DNA from: Flavobacteria bacterium GWA2_35_26
GTDB lineage: Bacteria > Bacteroidota > Bacteroidia > Flavobacteriales > Flavobacteriaceae
Length of the DNA stretch: 64,000 bases
Direction of reading: 5' to 3'
NCBI GenBank assembly: GCA_001800905.1
Contig: MGWH01000002.1
Location: 310,001 to 374,000, forward strand
Shown: piece by piece, positions 18,516-29,900 of the stretch
How positions within the stretch are numbered: position 1 is the first letter of the stretch
Layout: every line of letters begins with the position of its first letter
The notes under the pieces: generated by a model
What the model was told of the DNA's origin: nothing
The model's input: the letters and a program-made list of their open reading frames with translations, nothing else
Database searches by the model: none
Program-made: the position numbers and the translations under genes

Positions 18516-20474
18516 TTATTCAAAGAAATTCCAAGTCAATCCGAATCGGATAGTCATGTCTCTGTAAGGATTGTTGGGAGCCGAATAAAAGGTATTTCCA
18601 GTCAAAGAAGAATTAAAGTGTTCTACTTTAAAAAAAATGCGCGTACGTTGGATTTTAGCATTAACAAAAAAGTCGAGGTTCGGAAAATTCCCAATTTGCT
18701 TGTCCCTTTGTACAAAAAACTCACCGATCACTGGATTATAATCATTTGCATAATAGTTTGTGAAATAATTAAAAACGATACCCGTTTGTAAATACAATGC
18801 TTTTTTGAAGAAGAAATCTGTAAAATAAATCGAATTTCTAGTTACTACTTCAGGTACATTCAATACCAATTGGTTTTGATCCACTTTCTGATACAAAACT
18901 GTATTATCTAATGCAAATTTTCCAAACTGAAACTCTTTATTCATTTTTAAAGAAAGGTATTTGATGGTTCCTGCATATTGGGAAGGCGATACAATTTGGG
19001 TTTGAGCCAGTTTTTGTGCTGCAGTAGAAATATCATCAAAAAATAAATGATCTTGAATGGAAGAAAGTTGCAATGAAGCATTTATCCATGGTGTGATTGC
19101 ATTAACCGAAAGGGAATTGATTTTTTCGTTATTAAAATTATTTGACCAATTATAGGCTAGATAACTACTTTGGTGGAGATTGTAGTTGTTATTTGGTAAT
19201 TTATTTGTGTTTTGATACTGGAATACAAATTGATTATCCTCATCCAAATCAAACTGCATTGTAGCATCTAAATTAGACAAAGACTGATTGGTGATTGATC
19301 TAGTATATAAAAACCTCCCATTCCATTTATCTTTTCGGTATTCGTATTGACCACCCGCACTATTAATAGTCATAGATAGCGAACTTGGAACTGTTCGATT
19401 ATCAAAAAAAAGAATCTGATTGTAATAATAATTTGATCTAAAGTCATCTACAAAAAATTGAAATTTCCCTAAAGAAGTATTTTCATATTGCAAACCCACT
19501 TTGTTGTACATTTTATTGTAACGTGTTTGATCATTGATTTCAGTTGATCTAAAAGACTCGCCAAAACGATTAATAATTTGACCATTAGCATTGGATGAAA
19601 CTGTAAGTTGGTTGAATTCAAAAAACTTATTTTCGTAGTTGAATTGGTGTTTTAAATAAAGATTATTAGCTCCTTGTTTAGAGTTAATTCTAAAACCATG
19701 ATCGATAAAAAATCGTTTACCTTTCAAAAAAGATTTAGCATCCGTAAGGTAGACTTCTAACCGTTGTCGGTTTTTATAATCAATATTTTCGCTTTCAAAA
19801 TCTGCAATAGTTGTGATACCACCATTCTCTTTATTTAGAATATCCTGTTGGGTAAAATGAAAATCAAACCAATATCGTTTTGATTTCGTACTATAACTCG
19901 TTGTAAATCTAAAATTTCCAGTACTTGCTAATTGATTAATATACTTTCCATCCGAACGCAATCCACGATAAGCCAAAGAAAAATTGAGATTGGGAGAAGT
20001 GTTTACAGCGATATAAGAATCCACAGATTGTCCTTTCAATTGAGTGGATTTAAAATACAGCTCAGTTAAAGGAGTTGCTACAGAAGCATACCGAATTTGA
20101 TTGGCTTCAATAAAATTGAAATGTTTGGCTTTAAAACCAAATTCTGGATAGGGATCCAAAGCCGTTAAACTGTATTGTAAGGTATTGTAGGTTTGTCCAT
20201 CATTAGCAAAAGGCAACAAGCCAAAAGTATCTCTTCGTAGATAATTATGACTGTACTCTTTTTTAATCGTTAAGGAAGTATCTATATAAGTTGTATCTCT
20301 ATCTAGAGTGATAATTCGATATAGGTCAAGAGTTGCCACCTTTTGAGGTTGACGCGCTTTAGTTGTATCTAAAGAACTTCGGTATTTGGTATTAAAATCT
20401 AGTCTCTTTGATTTGTTTTGTGAAAACAAAAAAGAAGTAATAAACAGCAATACAATACAACAAAACATTCTCAT
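18516..20474 (-). CDS. putative outer-membrane porin, Porin_10 family
   Basis: 652 residues with a signal peptide (MRMFCCIVLLFITSFLFSQ) and a long run of alternating hydrophobic/polar beta-strands ending in an aromatic-rich strand (MTIRFGLTWNFFE), typical of a beta-barrel inserted by the BAM complex. The N-terminal TTYIDTSLTIKKEYSHNYLRRDTFGLLPFANDGQTYN segment is the hallmark of the Bacteroidota putative porin family; substrate unknown. It lies downstream of the SusCD pair but is separated from it by a strong terminator, so it is probably a separate unit. Confidence 0.85.
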   Translation of the reverse strand: MRMFCCIVLLFITSFLFSQNKSKRLDFNTKYRSSLDTTKARQPQKVATLDLYRIITLDRDTTYIDTSLTIKKEYSHNYLRRDTFGLLPFANDGQTYNTLQYSLTALDPYPEFGFKAKHFNFIEANQIRYASVATPLTELYFKSTQLKGQSVDSYIAVNTSPNLNFSLAYRGLRSDGKYINQLASTGNFRFTTSYSTKSKRYWFDFHFTQQDILNKENGGITTIADFESENIDYKNRQRLEVYLTDAKSFLKGKRFFIDHGFRINSKQGANNLYLKHQFNYENKFFEFNQLTVSSNANGQIINRFGESFRSTEINDQTRYNKMYNKVGLQYENTSLGKFQFFVDDFRSNYYYNQILFFDNRTVPSSLSMTINSAGGQYEYRKDKWNGRFLYTRSITNQSLSNLDATMQFDLDEDNQFVFQYQNTNKLPNNNYNLHQSSYLAYNWSNNFNNEKINSLSVNAITPWINASLQLSSIQDHLFFDDISTAAQKLAQTQIVSPSQYAGTIKYLSLKMNKEFQFGKFALDNTVLYQKVDQNQLVLNVPEVVTRNSIYFTDFFFKKALYLQTGIVFNYFTNYYANDYNPVIGEFFVQRDKQIGNFPNLDFFVNAKIQRTRIFFKVEHFNSSLTGNTFYSAPNNPYRDMTIRFGLTWNFFE

Positions 20475-20503
20475 GAAGCAATACTTTTAATTCTATAGAA
20501 CGA

Positions 20504-20511
20504 CAAAGGTA
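20504..20511 (-). promoter_or_regulatory. -7 box upstream of the porin
   Basis: TACCTTTG on the minus strand, 29 nt before the porin start codon, fits TAnnTTTG. No upstream TTG at suitable distance because the SusD terminator lies there. Confidence 0.4.
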
Positions 20512-20528
20512 ATTGATCTATGGGGATA

Positions 20529-20558
20529 AAAAAAACCACCAGCCGAAGCTGATGGTTT
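20529..20558 (-). terminator. terminator of the first SusCD operon
   Basis: On the minus strand a 10-bp stem with one G-U type pair (arms 20548-20557 and 20534-20543) closes a TTCG tetraloop and is followed by eight Ts; 23 nt past the SusD stop. Confidence 0.85.
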
Positions 20559-20580
20559 TAAAATCTATAATAAAGGATAA

Positions 20581-22131
20581 TTAGTATCCAGGATTTTGTT
20601 GAATAGCAGAGTTACCAGTAATCTCAACTTGAGGAATTGGTAAAGCAAATTTAGTACTTGTTAAAGGAAGATTACTCGGGTTGGCCGCAGGAAAATTCCA
20701 AGTAGTTGAACTGTATTCTGAAGCATCTCTTTCAAGACCTGCACCAGCTAAAGTTCCAATACGTTTCAAGTCAATAAATCTAAAGCCTTCAAAAGACAAT
20801 TCTAATCTTCTTTCGTCAAGAATTCCTTTCCATGCAGCCTGAGCTGAAGCATAAGTTGGAAGAGGCTGAGCTGTAGCAAAACGTGCATCTCTTACCGCTT
20901 TAATTGCTGCTGCAGCACCTGCTAAATCTTGAGCAGCTACTCTTGCTTCTGCTTTGATTAAATACATTTCAGAAAGTCTAGCAACCATAAAATCAGGATT
21001 AAATCCATTTGAAGAAGTTACAGCACTTTGCCCTCCGTGTTTGTGCAAAACAATGATGTCAGAGTTTCTTACATCGGTTGCAGTAGTATAGTTTGGATCA
21101 ATAACAGAAGCACTTGTACCTGTTAAATGAACTGTAGTAGCCAATCTAAAGTCACCTGAAACTGCAGCCAATTTATTGTATAAAGATCTACTTACTTCGT
21201 AAAATGGAGATCCATTTACTCTATTAGCAACAGAAACCCATCCATTGTGCAAGTTAGTACCTTGAGCATTTTGTTGTACAGTTCTTTTTAATCTAAAGAT
21301 TACCTCTGTGTTAGGATCCTCATTATGAGTATGAAATACAGAATTATATTTAGCTTGTGTATTAGCTAAAGTAATTCCAGAAGTATTGATTACAGTATTA
21401 GCAAAAGTTTCTGCATTAGTATAATCTCCTTTCAATGCATACACACGAGCTTTCAATGCTTGAGCTAAAGCTTTTGAAGGATAAAAAGTTCTATTAGCTG
21501 CAGCATAAGCAGTTGCAGTATTAGAGTTGAAAATAGCAATGGCAGCATCCAAATCAGCGTGAATTGATTTGTAAAAAGCAGCATTGTTTACTCTTTCTGG
21601 CTTTTCAGTAGTAGCGATAATTCTATCAGCTAAAACACCTGCTAAAGATGCATCATCTTTAGGGTTTGGAGAAAAGTAAGAAACAATTTTACTATGCGCT
21701 AATGCTCTTAAAACTAAAGCTTCTGCTTTTGATCTGTTAATTAATTGCTGATCTGCAGGACTTGTAGCAACAACTTTATCTGCAAATGCAATTACTCTAT
21801 TCAAACGAGCTAAAGCAAAGTATTGAGTTTGCCAAATTGCTGCTGCTGAACCATTATCAACATTCATCAAAAATACGTAATCAGATGTAACACCTTGACC
21901 ACCATTTTGAGATCCAGGAGATGCTTCATCTGTAAATACAGAAGAAAAAACATACTCCGTTCTATTAGTTAAAATATTCATTGATGAGTTCACCAAATTA
22001 ACTAAATCACTACTTTTCTTAATAGCTACATCTTCAGTAAGTGAACCTGGAGTAAATGGCTCCAAGAGATCTTCTGAACATGAAACAAATAGTATCGACG
22101 ATACTAACAAAATTCCAAATATCTTTTTCAT
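20581..22131 (-). CDS. RagB/SusD family nutrient-uptake lipoprotein (first pair)
   Basis: Surface lipoprotein that forms the lid over its SusC partner and captures substrate. 516 residues; lipoprotein signal peptide with cysteine in SSILFVSCSE (C19); helical TPR-like core with ALVLRALAHSKIVSYFSPNP and the C-terminal conserved block LDERRLELSFEGFRFIDLKRIGT. It begins 11 bp after its SusC gene, the normal order. Substrate cannot be read; no glycosidase, lyase or peptidase gene lies nearby. Confidence 0.93.
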   Translation of the reverse strand: MKKIFGILLVSSILFVSCSEDLLEPFTPGSLTEDVAIKKSSDLVNLVNSSMNILTNRTEYVFSSVFTDEASPGSQNGGQGVTSDYVFLMNVDNGSAAAIWQTQYFALARLNRVIAFADKVVATSPADQQLINRSKAEALVLRALAHSKIVSYFSPNPKDDASLAGVLADRIIATTEKPERVNNAAFYKSIHADLDAAIAIFNSNTATAYAAANRTFYPSKALAQALKARVYALKGDYTNAETFANTVINTSGITLANTQAKYNSVFHTHNEDPNTEVIFRLKRTVQQNAQGTNLHNGWVSVANRVNGSPFYEVSRSLYNKLAAVSGDFRLATTVHLTGTSASVIDPNYTTATDVRNSDIIVLHKHGGQSAVTSSNGFNPDFMVARLSEMYLIKAEARVAAQDLAGAAAAIKAVRDARFATAQPLPTYASAQAAWKGILDERRLELSFEGFRFIDLKRIGTLAGAGLERDASEYSSTTWNFPAANPSNLPLTSTKFALPIPQVEITGNSAIQQNPGY

Positions 22132-22142
22132 AATTTCTTTGA

Positions 22143-25100
22143 TTAAAATTTAATATCTACACCAAAAGTGACTAATCTAGGAGTAGGGTATTGATACACA
22201 TCTAATGTTCTACTACTTTCTACATCAAAACCTTGCCATTTTGTAAAAGTGAATAAGTTCTCACCTTGAAGTGAAAATGAAAGTGCACTCATAAAAGTGT
22301 TTTTCAAGAACTTCTGAGGGAAATTATAACCAACTTGAATATTTCTCATACGAATATAAGATGCATCACGTAAAAATCGATTTGAAGTTCCTGACAATCC
22401 TAAGTTACTTGCACTTGTAGAAGGAACATTTGTTTTAGTATTAGTAGCAGTCCATGCATTCAACATATCAGCACCAACATTAAATTGTCCAATATTTCCA
22501 ACACTATATAAATTACTTAAATCACTATCAAATCTAGATACTTCAAATGCGTAAGTAAATAATGTAGAAGCGTAAAATCCTTTGTAGCTAAAGTCAAATC
22601 CAAAACCTCCTTGGTATACTGGAATACTGTTTACGCCAGCTGCTTTTTTATCGGCTTGAACTGGGCTTTCAGTTGGGTTACCGTTCTTGTCTTCAAATAA
22701 CAATCTACCGTTTAAAGGATTAACTCCTAGGTAATTAAATACAAACGGCTCATTAATACTTCCACCATTTCTTGTAACATATAAACCACTACCAGCAAAA
22801 ATTTCACCAGTACCAGCAATATCACTTACAACATTCTTATTTTTCGATCCATTTGCACGAATCGTTAATTTCATATCATTTTCATTATTTCTAATCAAAT
22901 CATATGCTAAGCTCAATTCAAGACCTTTGTTAGTTACCGTTACATCAACGTTTTGAGTTAATGATGAAGTACCTGAAGTACTTGTTACAGGATTACTCAA
23001 AAATTGTTTTGAAGTTGCTCTGTTATAGTAATCAACAGATCCTCTCAATCTTCCTCTGAACAATTCGAAATCTAAACCAGAGTTCCATTGAGTTGTGATC
23101 TCCCATTGTAGTGCAGGGTAACCAAAACTAATTCCGTAACCAGTACCACCATTATAGGTGTTATTAGCAATTGAATAAATATCAGCAAAAGCTGGTGGAG
23201 TAATTCCAGCAAAAACTGAACCTCCTACAACTCTTTGGTTACCAACAGTACCATAAGAACCTCTTAATTTCAATACATCAATAAAAGTAAGATTATCCAT
23301 AAACGCTTCTTCGTCTATGTTCCATCTTCCACCAGCTGACCAGAAATTACCCCATTGTTGAGCATCGATAAAACGAGAAGAACCATCTCTTCTGAATGTT
23401 CCTAATAAACCGTATTTACTTTTATAATCGTATTCAATATTTCCAAAATAAGAAATTAAATCGTTTCTCAAATTAGACGCAGATATTTGAGGAACATGGA
23501 AATCATCAGCTGCTGTATCAGCTGCATATCCAGCACCAGTATTTGGAACAAATACACCTTCAATTAAACCTCTTTGTCTAAAGTTGTTGTTGTAAGTTCT
23601 TGAGTGGTTGTACTCGATATTCGCATTAGCATTGAACGTATGATCTCTATACTCTTTTGTATAGTTAACTTGCCATAAATTGTTAAAATACCATTCTCTT
23701 CTTGCGTTAATATCTTCAAAACCATTATAAAGAGCAGTACCTGCAAACAATAATCCGTTAAATGAATTCGGGAATTCAGATTGGAAAAATCTAGTGTCTA
23801 AATACTGTCCGTTAAGTCTAGTTCTAAAAGTTAAATCTTTAGTTACATCATAAGAAAAATCAGAAGCTACATCTACACGAATCTCATCTGTTTGATTTTT
23901 ATATTGTTGTAACTTATCAATCAACATAATTGGCGTAGCCAATAAACCAGGGGTAGTATTATAATAATTAAGAGCAGAACGTGGGTTTGTATACACACTA
24001 GGTGAAACATATGGAGCAGAAATAAAAGCCCCTAACACATAATTTCTATTAATTGCACCCTCACCTAAACTAGTTGCTTCATTGTTTTTACTAAAACCGA
24101 AAGAGCTATTAATTTGGTATTTGAATTTGGTGTTAGTTGATTTACCATTAATGTTATTTCTCAAAGTAAATCTTTTAAGACCAGTGGTTGATAAAATTCC
24201 TTCTTGTTCAAAATAACCCAATGAAGTAAAAGAAGCTACATTTTGACTACTATTCTCAACACTTAAATTGTGAGAAGTTGTATTTGATTGTTTAAAAAAG
24301 TAATCAACCCAATCCGTATTGATATCCCAAGTATTGATTTGAGCATCTGTTAAAGTTGCTCCTTTACCTGCACCACGCGCTTTCTCAATTTTAAGTAATT
24401 GTTGAGCAGTAGCATATTCATATTTAGGATTTTGAAGTTCTCCAACCCCATACTGTGAGCTATATCTAAAAGTTGTTTTTGACTCACCGAATTGTGCTTT
24501 TTTAGTTTTAATAACAATTACACCATTCGAACCTCTATTTCCGTATTCAGCAATTGCTGCTGCGTCTTTCAAAACAGAAGTTGATTCAATATCATTTGGG
24601 TTTATAGATCTAAAGTTATCACTGTTAGAAGGAAAACCATCAATAACATATAAAGGATCAGAGTTACCAGTGATGGTACCTACACCTCTAATAATAACAG
24701 TTGATTTAGCACCAGGCTGACCTGTAGAAGCTGTAATATTAACCCCTGCTAATTGACCTTGAAGCGTGTTCATAACATTCGCATTCGGTCTGTTTTCAAT
24801 TGTTTTGCTTGAAACAGTAGCATCAGATACAACTGCTTGCTTTTTTGTTACAGTTCTATATCCCTGTACAACAACCTCTTTAAGATTAACTCCACTTTGA
24901 AGTTTAACATTAATCTGATTAGAAGTTCCAACAGTAGCTTTAGAATCGTTCATACCTACAAATGAAAATATAAGAACATCTCCAACTTTTGCTTTAATGG
25001 CATATTTACCATCAAAATCGGTTTGAACACCATTTTTTGTTCCTTTAACTATTACGTTAACACCTGGAACTGGACCTGTTCCGTCAGAAACAACTCCCGA

Positions 25101-25181
25101 AACTGTTTTCTCCTGAGCAAAAGAAAACTGCATAGATAACGCTAGTAAAAGCGTATAAATCCATTTGAATTTTAATCTCAT
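22143..25181 (-). CDS. SusC/RagA TonB-linked outer-membrane protein (first pair)
   Basis: TonB-dependent transporter importing oligosaccharides or peptides across the outer membrane. 1012 residues: signal peptide (MRLKFKWIYTLLLALSMQFS), a carboxypeptidase-regulatory-like domain (about 27-105), a TonB-interacting stretch (NLKEVVVQGYRTVTKKQ), the plug with GQLAGVNITASTGQPG and PLYVIDGFPS, and a barrel ending VTFGVDIKF. The first 90 residues are nearly the same as those of the second SusC in this window while the rest differs. Promoter 25211-25241; SusD follows directly. Confidence 0.94.
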   Translation of the reverse strand: MRLKFKWIYTLLLALSMQFSFAQEKTVSGVVSDGTGPVPGVNVIVKGTKNGVQTDFDGKYAIKAKVGDVLIFSFVGMNDSKATVGTSNQINVKLQSGVNLKEVVVQGYRTVTKKQAVVSDATVSSKTIENRPNANVMNTLQGQLAGVNITASTGQPGAKSTVIIRGVGTITGNSDPLYVIDGFPSNSDNFRSINPNDIESTSVLKDAAAIAEYGNRGSNGVIVIKTKKAQFGESKTTFRYSSQYGVGELQNPKYEYATAQQLLKIEKARGAGKGATLTDAQINTWDINTDWVDYFFKQSNTTSHNLSVENSSQNVASFTSLGYFEQEGILSTTGLKRFTLRNNINGKSTNTKFKYQINSSFGFSKNNEATSLGEGAINRNYVLGAFISAPYVSPSVYTNPRSALNYYNTTPGLLATPIMLIDKLQQYKNQTDEIRVDVASDFSYDVTKDLTFRTRLNGQYLDTRFFQSEFPNSFNGLLFAGTALYNGFEDINARREWYFNNLWQVNYTKEYRDHTFNANANIEYNHSRTYNNNFRQRGLIEGVFVPNTGAGYAADTAADDFHVPQISASNLRNDLISYFGNIEYDYKSKYGLLGTFRRDGSSRFIDAQQWGNFWSAGGRWNIDEEAFMDNLTFIDVLKLRGSYGTVGNQRVVGGSVFAGITPPAFADIYSIANNTYNGGTGYGISFGYPALQWEITTQWNSGLDFELFRGRLRGSVDYYNRATSKQFLSNPVTSTSGTSSLTQNVDVTVTNKGLELSLAYDLIRNNENDMKLTIRANGSKNKNVVSDIAGTGEIFAGSGLYVTRNGGSINEPFVFNYLGVNPLNGRLLFEDKNGNPTESPVQADKKAAGVNSIPVYQGGFGFDFSYKGFYASTLFTYAFEVSRFDSDLSNLYSVGNIGQFNVGADMLNAWTATNTKTNVPSTSASNLGLSGTSNRFLRDASYIRMRNIQVGYNFPQKFLKNTFMSALSFSLQGENLFTFTKWQGFDVESSRTLDVYQYPTPRLVTFGVDIKF

Positions 25182-25210
25182 AGTAAAATTAATTTTGAAT
25201 TAGTTAACTA

Positions 25211-25241
25211 CAAAAGTCTTAATTATTTCTTAATAAACAAA
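25211..25241 (-). promoter_or_regulatory. candidate promoter of first SusC gene
   Basis: Minus strand TTTG (25241-25238), 19 nt, GACTTTTG (25218-25211). The spacing equals that at the second SusC promoter; the -7 box deviates at its first base. The remaining 234 bp up to the next gene hold overlapping palindromes (25257-25271 ATGTTAA-T-TTAACAT and 25267-25276) that could be regulator sites, plus the terminator of the other pair. Confidence 0.5.
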
Positions 25242-25416
25242 CGTTTTTTAAAACAAATGTTAATTTAACATATGTTCAAGCATAATTTAAGGCAAATCGA
25301 TGCGAATTATTTTGAAATGATTTTGATTTAAATATCAAAATGAAATTTATATTTAGCAAGTCCCAATGTAAGATTACGATATAAACAATTTGATTTTTCC
25401 ACTACTCATTATAAAA

Positions 25417-25458
25417 TAAAAAAATACAGCAGTAAACATATGCTTACTGCTGTATTTA
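25417..25458 (-). terminator. terminator of the second SusCD operon
   Basis: Perfect 13-bp arms (25423-25435, 25444-25456) with an 8-nt loop, then a run of seven Ts interrupted late, on the minus strand 19 nt past the SusD stop. Confidence 0.85.
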
Positions 25459-25475
25459 TTATAACAATTAAATAA

Positions 25476-26915
25476 TTAGTGCCCAGTATTTTGAACACAT
25501 AATTTATTGTATAGAAGTTCATTTAAAGGTATTGGCCAAAGGTATTGGGTATCCGTTTTAGCTACTGCTGGAGCGGAACCTTTTACTGGAAAATTTTGAC
25601 CAAGTCTCATTATATCTGGCGAACTAAATCCTTCTGCTAATAACTCAATTCTTCTTTCTGTTAAAATTTGATCAATTAAATTTTGAACAGTTGCAAAAGA
25701 CGAAACAGAAAATACTGTAGTTGCATCTGATCTACCTCTTACTGAATTTAACAATGCTACCGCTCTAGAATCTACAGAATTTGTATTTCTTGCAATTGCT
25801 TCTGATAAATTTAATAAAACTTCAGCATAACGAATTACAGGCACAAAATCAGGATCTGTTTGTGGAGCAGTCCACTTATGCACATATGATTTACCTGAAG
25901 TTAATACATTAAAGTTTCTTCTTGCATCCGTAGATTTCCATCCTGAATTTGAAATGATCCCAGTAGGCGCTAAAGAATACTCCCCACCTCCAACAGAACT
26001 AGCATTATAATAAAAAACTAAACTGTTTTGAGTACCAGGCGTATCGTTTGAACTATATGGGAACGAGAATACATTTTCTGATGTAGTTGACTTTCCAAAA
26101 ACTGAAGATATTGAAGGAGCTAAAGCATGTGTAACACCTGTTGAAGATGTAAACGGCGCAGAAGACGAAACTATTTTATTTGCTTCAGTAATAACTTCTG
26201 CATACTTACCCATACTCAAATAAACCCTAGTTTTTAAAGCTATTGCAGTATTTCTGTGAGCTCTAGTTGTGTTATTTAAAGCAGTTGAATTACTCAAAGG
26301 TAAATTAGTTTCAGCAGCATTTAAATCATCAATAACTTGCTTATATATATCGGCTACTGTAGATCGTACCAAATCATTATTACCTCCACTAGTTTCAGGA
26401 GTTAACCTCAAAGGCAAACCAAGCGAAGTACCGTTATTTAATGTGTAAGGTTGAGCATATAATGTAACTAATGAATAGTAAGATAAAGCTCTTAAAAATT
26501 GAGCTTCGGCTGTATATTTAGTCTTCAATGCAGCTGTAATTGGAGCAGTTTTCAAACCTTCAATCAATATATTACATCTATTGATTGCAGTATATGCAGC
26601 TGACCAAAGATTCTGAACTTCATTTGTTGAAGATTGAACACCAAAACCCCATGTAAATAAATTAGTTACACCATTAGCTCTTTCATTTATAAACTCAGGT
26701 CCACGAACATCTTGGTAATTGAAAAAACGACCACCATAAAAATTTCCAACCTTTACGCCAGAATAAGCACCTAATACTAATTGCTCAACTCTTTCAGGAG
26801 TAGCAAATGCATTCGCATCACTGATTCTTGTTTGATTTACAGGGCTCAAAGCGTCTGTATCACTACAAGAAGTAATAAACAATGAGGCTATTAATAATAA
26901 ATATAAATTTTTCAT
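25476..26915 (-). CDS. RagB/SusD family nutrient-uptake lipoprotein (second pair)
   Basis: 479 residues; lipoprotein signal peptide MKNLYLLLIASLFITSCSD (C17); SusD core with AEAQFLRALSYYSLVTLYAQPY and the C-terminal LTERRIELLAEGFSSPDIMRLG. It pairs with the SusC gene 18 bp upstream. It is only distantly similar to the other SusD of the window, so the two pairs probably bind different ligands. The end ELLYNKLCVQNTGH has an unusual late cysteine. Confidence 0.92.
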   Translation of the reverse strand: MKNLYLLLIASLFITSCSDTDALSPVNQTRISDANAFATPERVEQLVLGAYSGVKVGNFYGGRFFNYQDVRGPEFINERANGVTNLFTWGFGVQSSTNEVQNLWSAAYTAINRCNILIEGLKTAPITAALKTKYTAEAQFLRALSYYSLVTLYAQPYTLNNGTSLGLPLRLTPETSGGNNDLVRSTVADIYKQVIDDLNAAETNLPLSNSTALNNTTRAHRNTAIALKTRVYLSMGKYAEVITEANKIVSSSAPFTSSTGVTHALAPSISSVFGKSTTSENVFSFPYSSNDTPGTQNSLVFYYNASSVGGGEYSLAPTGIISNSGWKSTDARRNFNVLTSGKSYVHKWTAPQTDPDFVPVIRYAEVLLNLSEAIARNTNSVDSRAVALLNSVRGRSDATTVFSVSSFATVQNLIDQILTERRIELLAEGFSSPDIMRLGQNFPVKGSAPAVAKTDTQYLWPIPLNELLYNKLCVQNTGH

Positions 26916-26933
26916 ACTTGTATATTTTTAAAA

Positions 26934-29900
26934 TTATAAACCTAAATTTAGTCCAAAAGAGAAGGTTCTTGCCATTGGCGCAGAGTTTCTGTCAACACTT
27001 GGAGAACCATTAGCATTTCCATTTGATGAAATCTCTGGATCAAATCCTGAATAACTTGTAATAGTAAATGCATTTTGAGCACTTAAATAAAATCTAAAAC
27101 TAGTTAGACCCATACTCTCTAACAATTTCTTAGGAAGACTGTATCCCAATGCAATGTTTCTAAATTTGATAAAATCTCCTTTTTCTAAGTTGTCAGAAAT
27201 AGGCATAGATGAACCATTTGAGACATTATCTCCAAAAACAACCCTTGGTATTGCAGTAACATCTCCTGCTTTTTGCCAACGCGTCATTGCTTCAACAGAA
27301 TTATTCCAAACACGTTGATCTAATAAACCTGCTCTAGTTCCATTGTACACATAATTTCCTCCTGAAAAATAAACATTTACATTCAAGTCAAAACCTTTGT
27401 AAGAAAAAGTATTATTCAAACCACCAAAAAATTTAGGTAAGGCAGGACCCATTACTTTTGCATCTTGTGCTTGGTTTGCTGCACGAGTTGAAGTTCCATC
27501 ACTTACTTTAGTCCATCTTGAAGCTGTTGGAGCTGAATGATCATATTGAACAGCAGTACCATCACCATAGTAGAAAATTCTTCTTCCATTTGCAGGATTC
27601 ACACCACCAGTTTTTACAATGTAAAAATTACCAATAGATTCACCAACTCTAATAATATTTGTGTTCTCTAATTGAGTAGCAACAATTATATCAGAATTAT
27701 TTGCATCCAAAGCAGTAACCACATTTTCTTGTGTAGTTATGTTAAAGCTAGTGTTCCATTTGAAACTACCTTTATCTAAAATTTTGGCATTTAAAGTTAA
27801 TTCATAACCTGTATTTCTCATGCTTCCAACATTAGAAAGAATAGAATTTCCAGGGATACCTGCCGATGCAGATTGTGGAACGCTCAAAATTAAGCCGTCA
27901 ATATCATTTTTATAGTATCCAAGCTCTCCTGAGATTACATCATTGAATAGACCAAAATTCAAACCTAAATCTAATTTATTACTAGTTTCCCAAGTTAAAT
28001 TTTGATTTCCAGCTCTGTTAAAGAATAAAGTACCACTAGCATTATTTACACCAGCATCATAAAAACTACTTGAAGCAAAATCATTCAATCCTTGATTATT
28101 ACCTACAACACCATAACTTGCTCTTAACTTTAATTGATTAACAACATCATTGCTTACTAATTGTTTAAAGAAATCTTCTTCAATTATATTCCAACCAAGA
28201 GAAGCTCCCCAAAAATTACCCCATTTTTTATCAGGTGCAAAAGCCGAATAACCATCACGTCTAGCATTTACAGATGCAAAGTATTTTTTCTTAAAATCAT
28301 AATTTACACGTCCAAAATAAGACTCCAAATAATTCTCTGTCAATAAGTTTCCAGTAGAAACAATTGTACTATATCCTCCTTGGTACTCATTAAAGAAAGG
28401 GTCAGAAACACCTCTTCTTGAAGCTCCCCAAGCATCAACCTTAGTATATTGTCTTTCAGAACCAGCTAAAGCACTTAAACTATGATTATCTGTTAGTTGA
28501 ACATTATAATCTAACACATTCTGAATTGATTTTCTAGAGTAGCGATTCATAGTATTAGTTGCTGCACCTCCTAAAGATTGACCGTCTCCATTTAATGGAC
28601 CTAAGAAATCTTTATTTTCAACAATTAAATTATCAATACCATACAAAGATTTAAAATTCAATCCTTTAGCTAATTTTAAACCAATATAAAAATTAGAAAT
28701 AAATTGATCATTTTGAGCTGTAAAAGTATTTGTATCTAAAATATACTGCGGATTAACCCATTGAAGTGCTGACTTATTATTACCACGTCCAATTCCAGTT
28801 GCATCTATACTATAACTTCCATCTGGATTAAATGGACCTACGTTTGGAGCTTGAGCAAAAGCCAAACGTGCTGCTCCAGATGAAGCAAAGTTACTACCAA
28901 AAGTAGAACCAGTACTTAAACCATTGTTTCTAGAATTAGTATAATTAAATGTTCCTCCTAAAGTCAACCAACTAGTCACTTTTTGATCTAATGTAAAACG
29001 ACCTGTTTGTCTTCTAAAGTCATTATTTACAAACATACCTTCTTGCTCTAATTGACCCGCAGAAAGGAAATATTTAGTATTTTCATTACCTCCAGATATA
29101 CTAACACTATGGTTAGTTGCTATACCAGTACGGTATATGTAATCATACCAATTCGTATCCACTAATTTACCATTAGCATCTGTCATAGTATAAAAACCCC
29201 TTGTAGTTCCATTTGCAGGTGTACCTGCATTTGTTAACCCTTCATTTTTGATAGTAGTAAACTGTTGCGCATCAAGCACATCAATTAAATTAAACGGTTT
29301 TGTAAAACTAACCGAAGTATCAAAATTAACAGAAAATTTACCTGCTTTTCCTTTTTTGGTAGTAATCAAGATTACCCCTGCAGCAGCACGTGAACCATAA
29401 ATCGCAGCAGAAGAAGCATCTTTTAATACTTCAATACTTTCGATGTCAGCCTGGTTAATATTGGCTAATGGGTTATTAGCTGCATTATTTTGATTTAAAT
29501 TATCCCCATTCCATGAAGGAACACCATCAATTACAATTAATGGGTATGAACTCAAGTTAATAGAGTTAACACCACGGATTCTAATAACTGCTTGGTTACC
29601 CAAAACACCATTCGGTTGTGAAATATTTACTCCCGATGCTGCACCAGAAAGTGCTTGATCAAAACTTTGAACTGGGATGTCTTTAATTGCAGCTCCAGTA
29701 ATTTTTGAGATTGCACCATTAACATCACGTTTCTTTTGCGTTCCATACCCAACAACAACTACCTCATCTAAAGTGTTACCACCTTGTAATTTGAAGTTAA
29801 TTGTGTTGGACGCACCCACTTTTGCAGAAGCGTCTTGCATACCTACGAAAGATACCACCAATACATCTCCTACTTTTGCTTTAATGGCGAATTTACCATC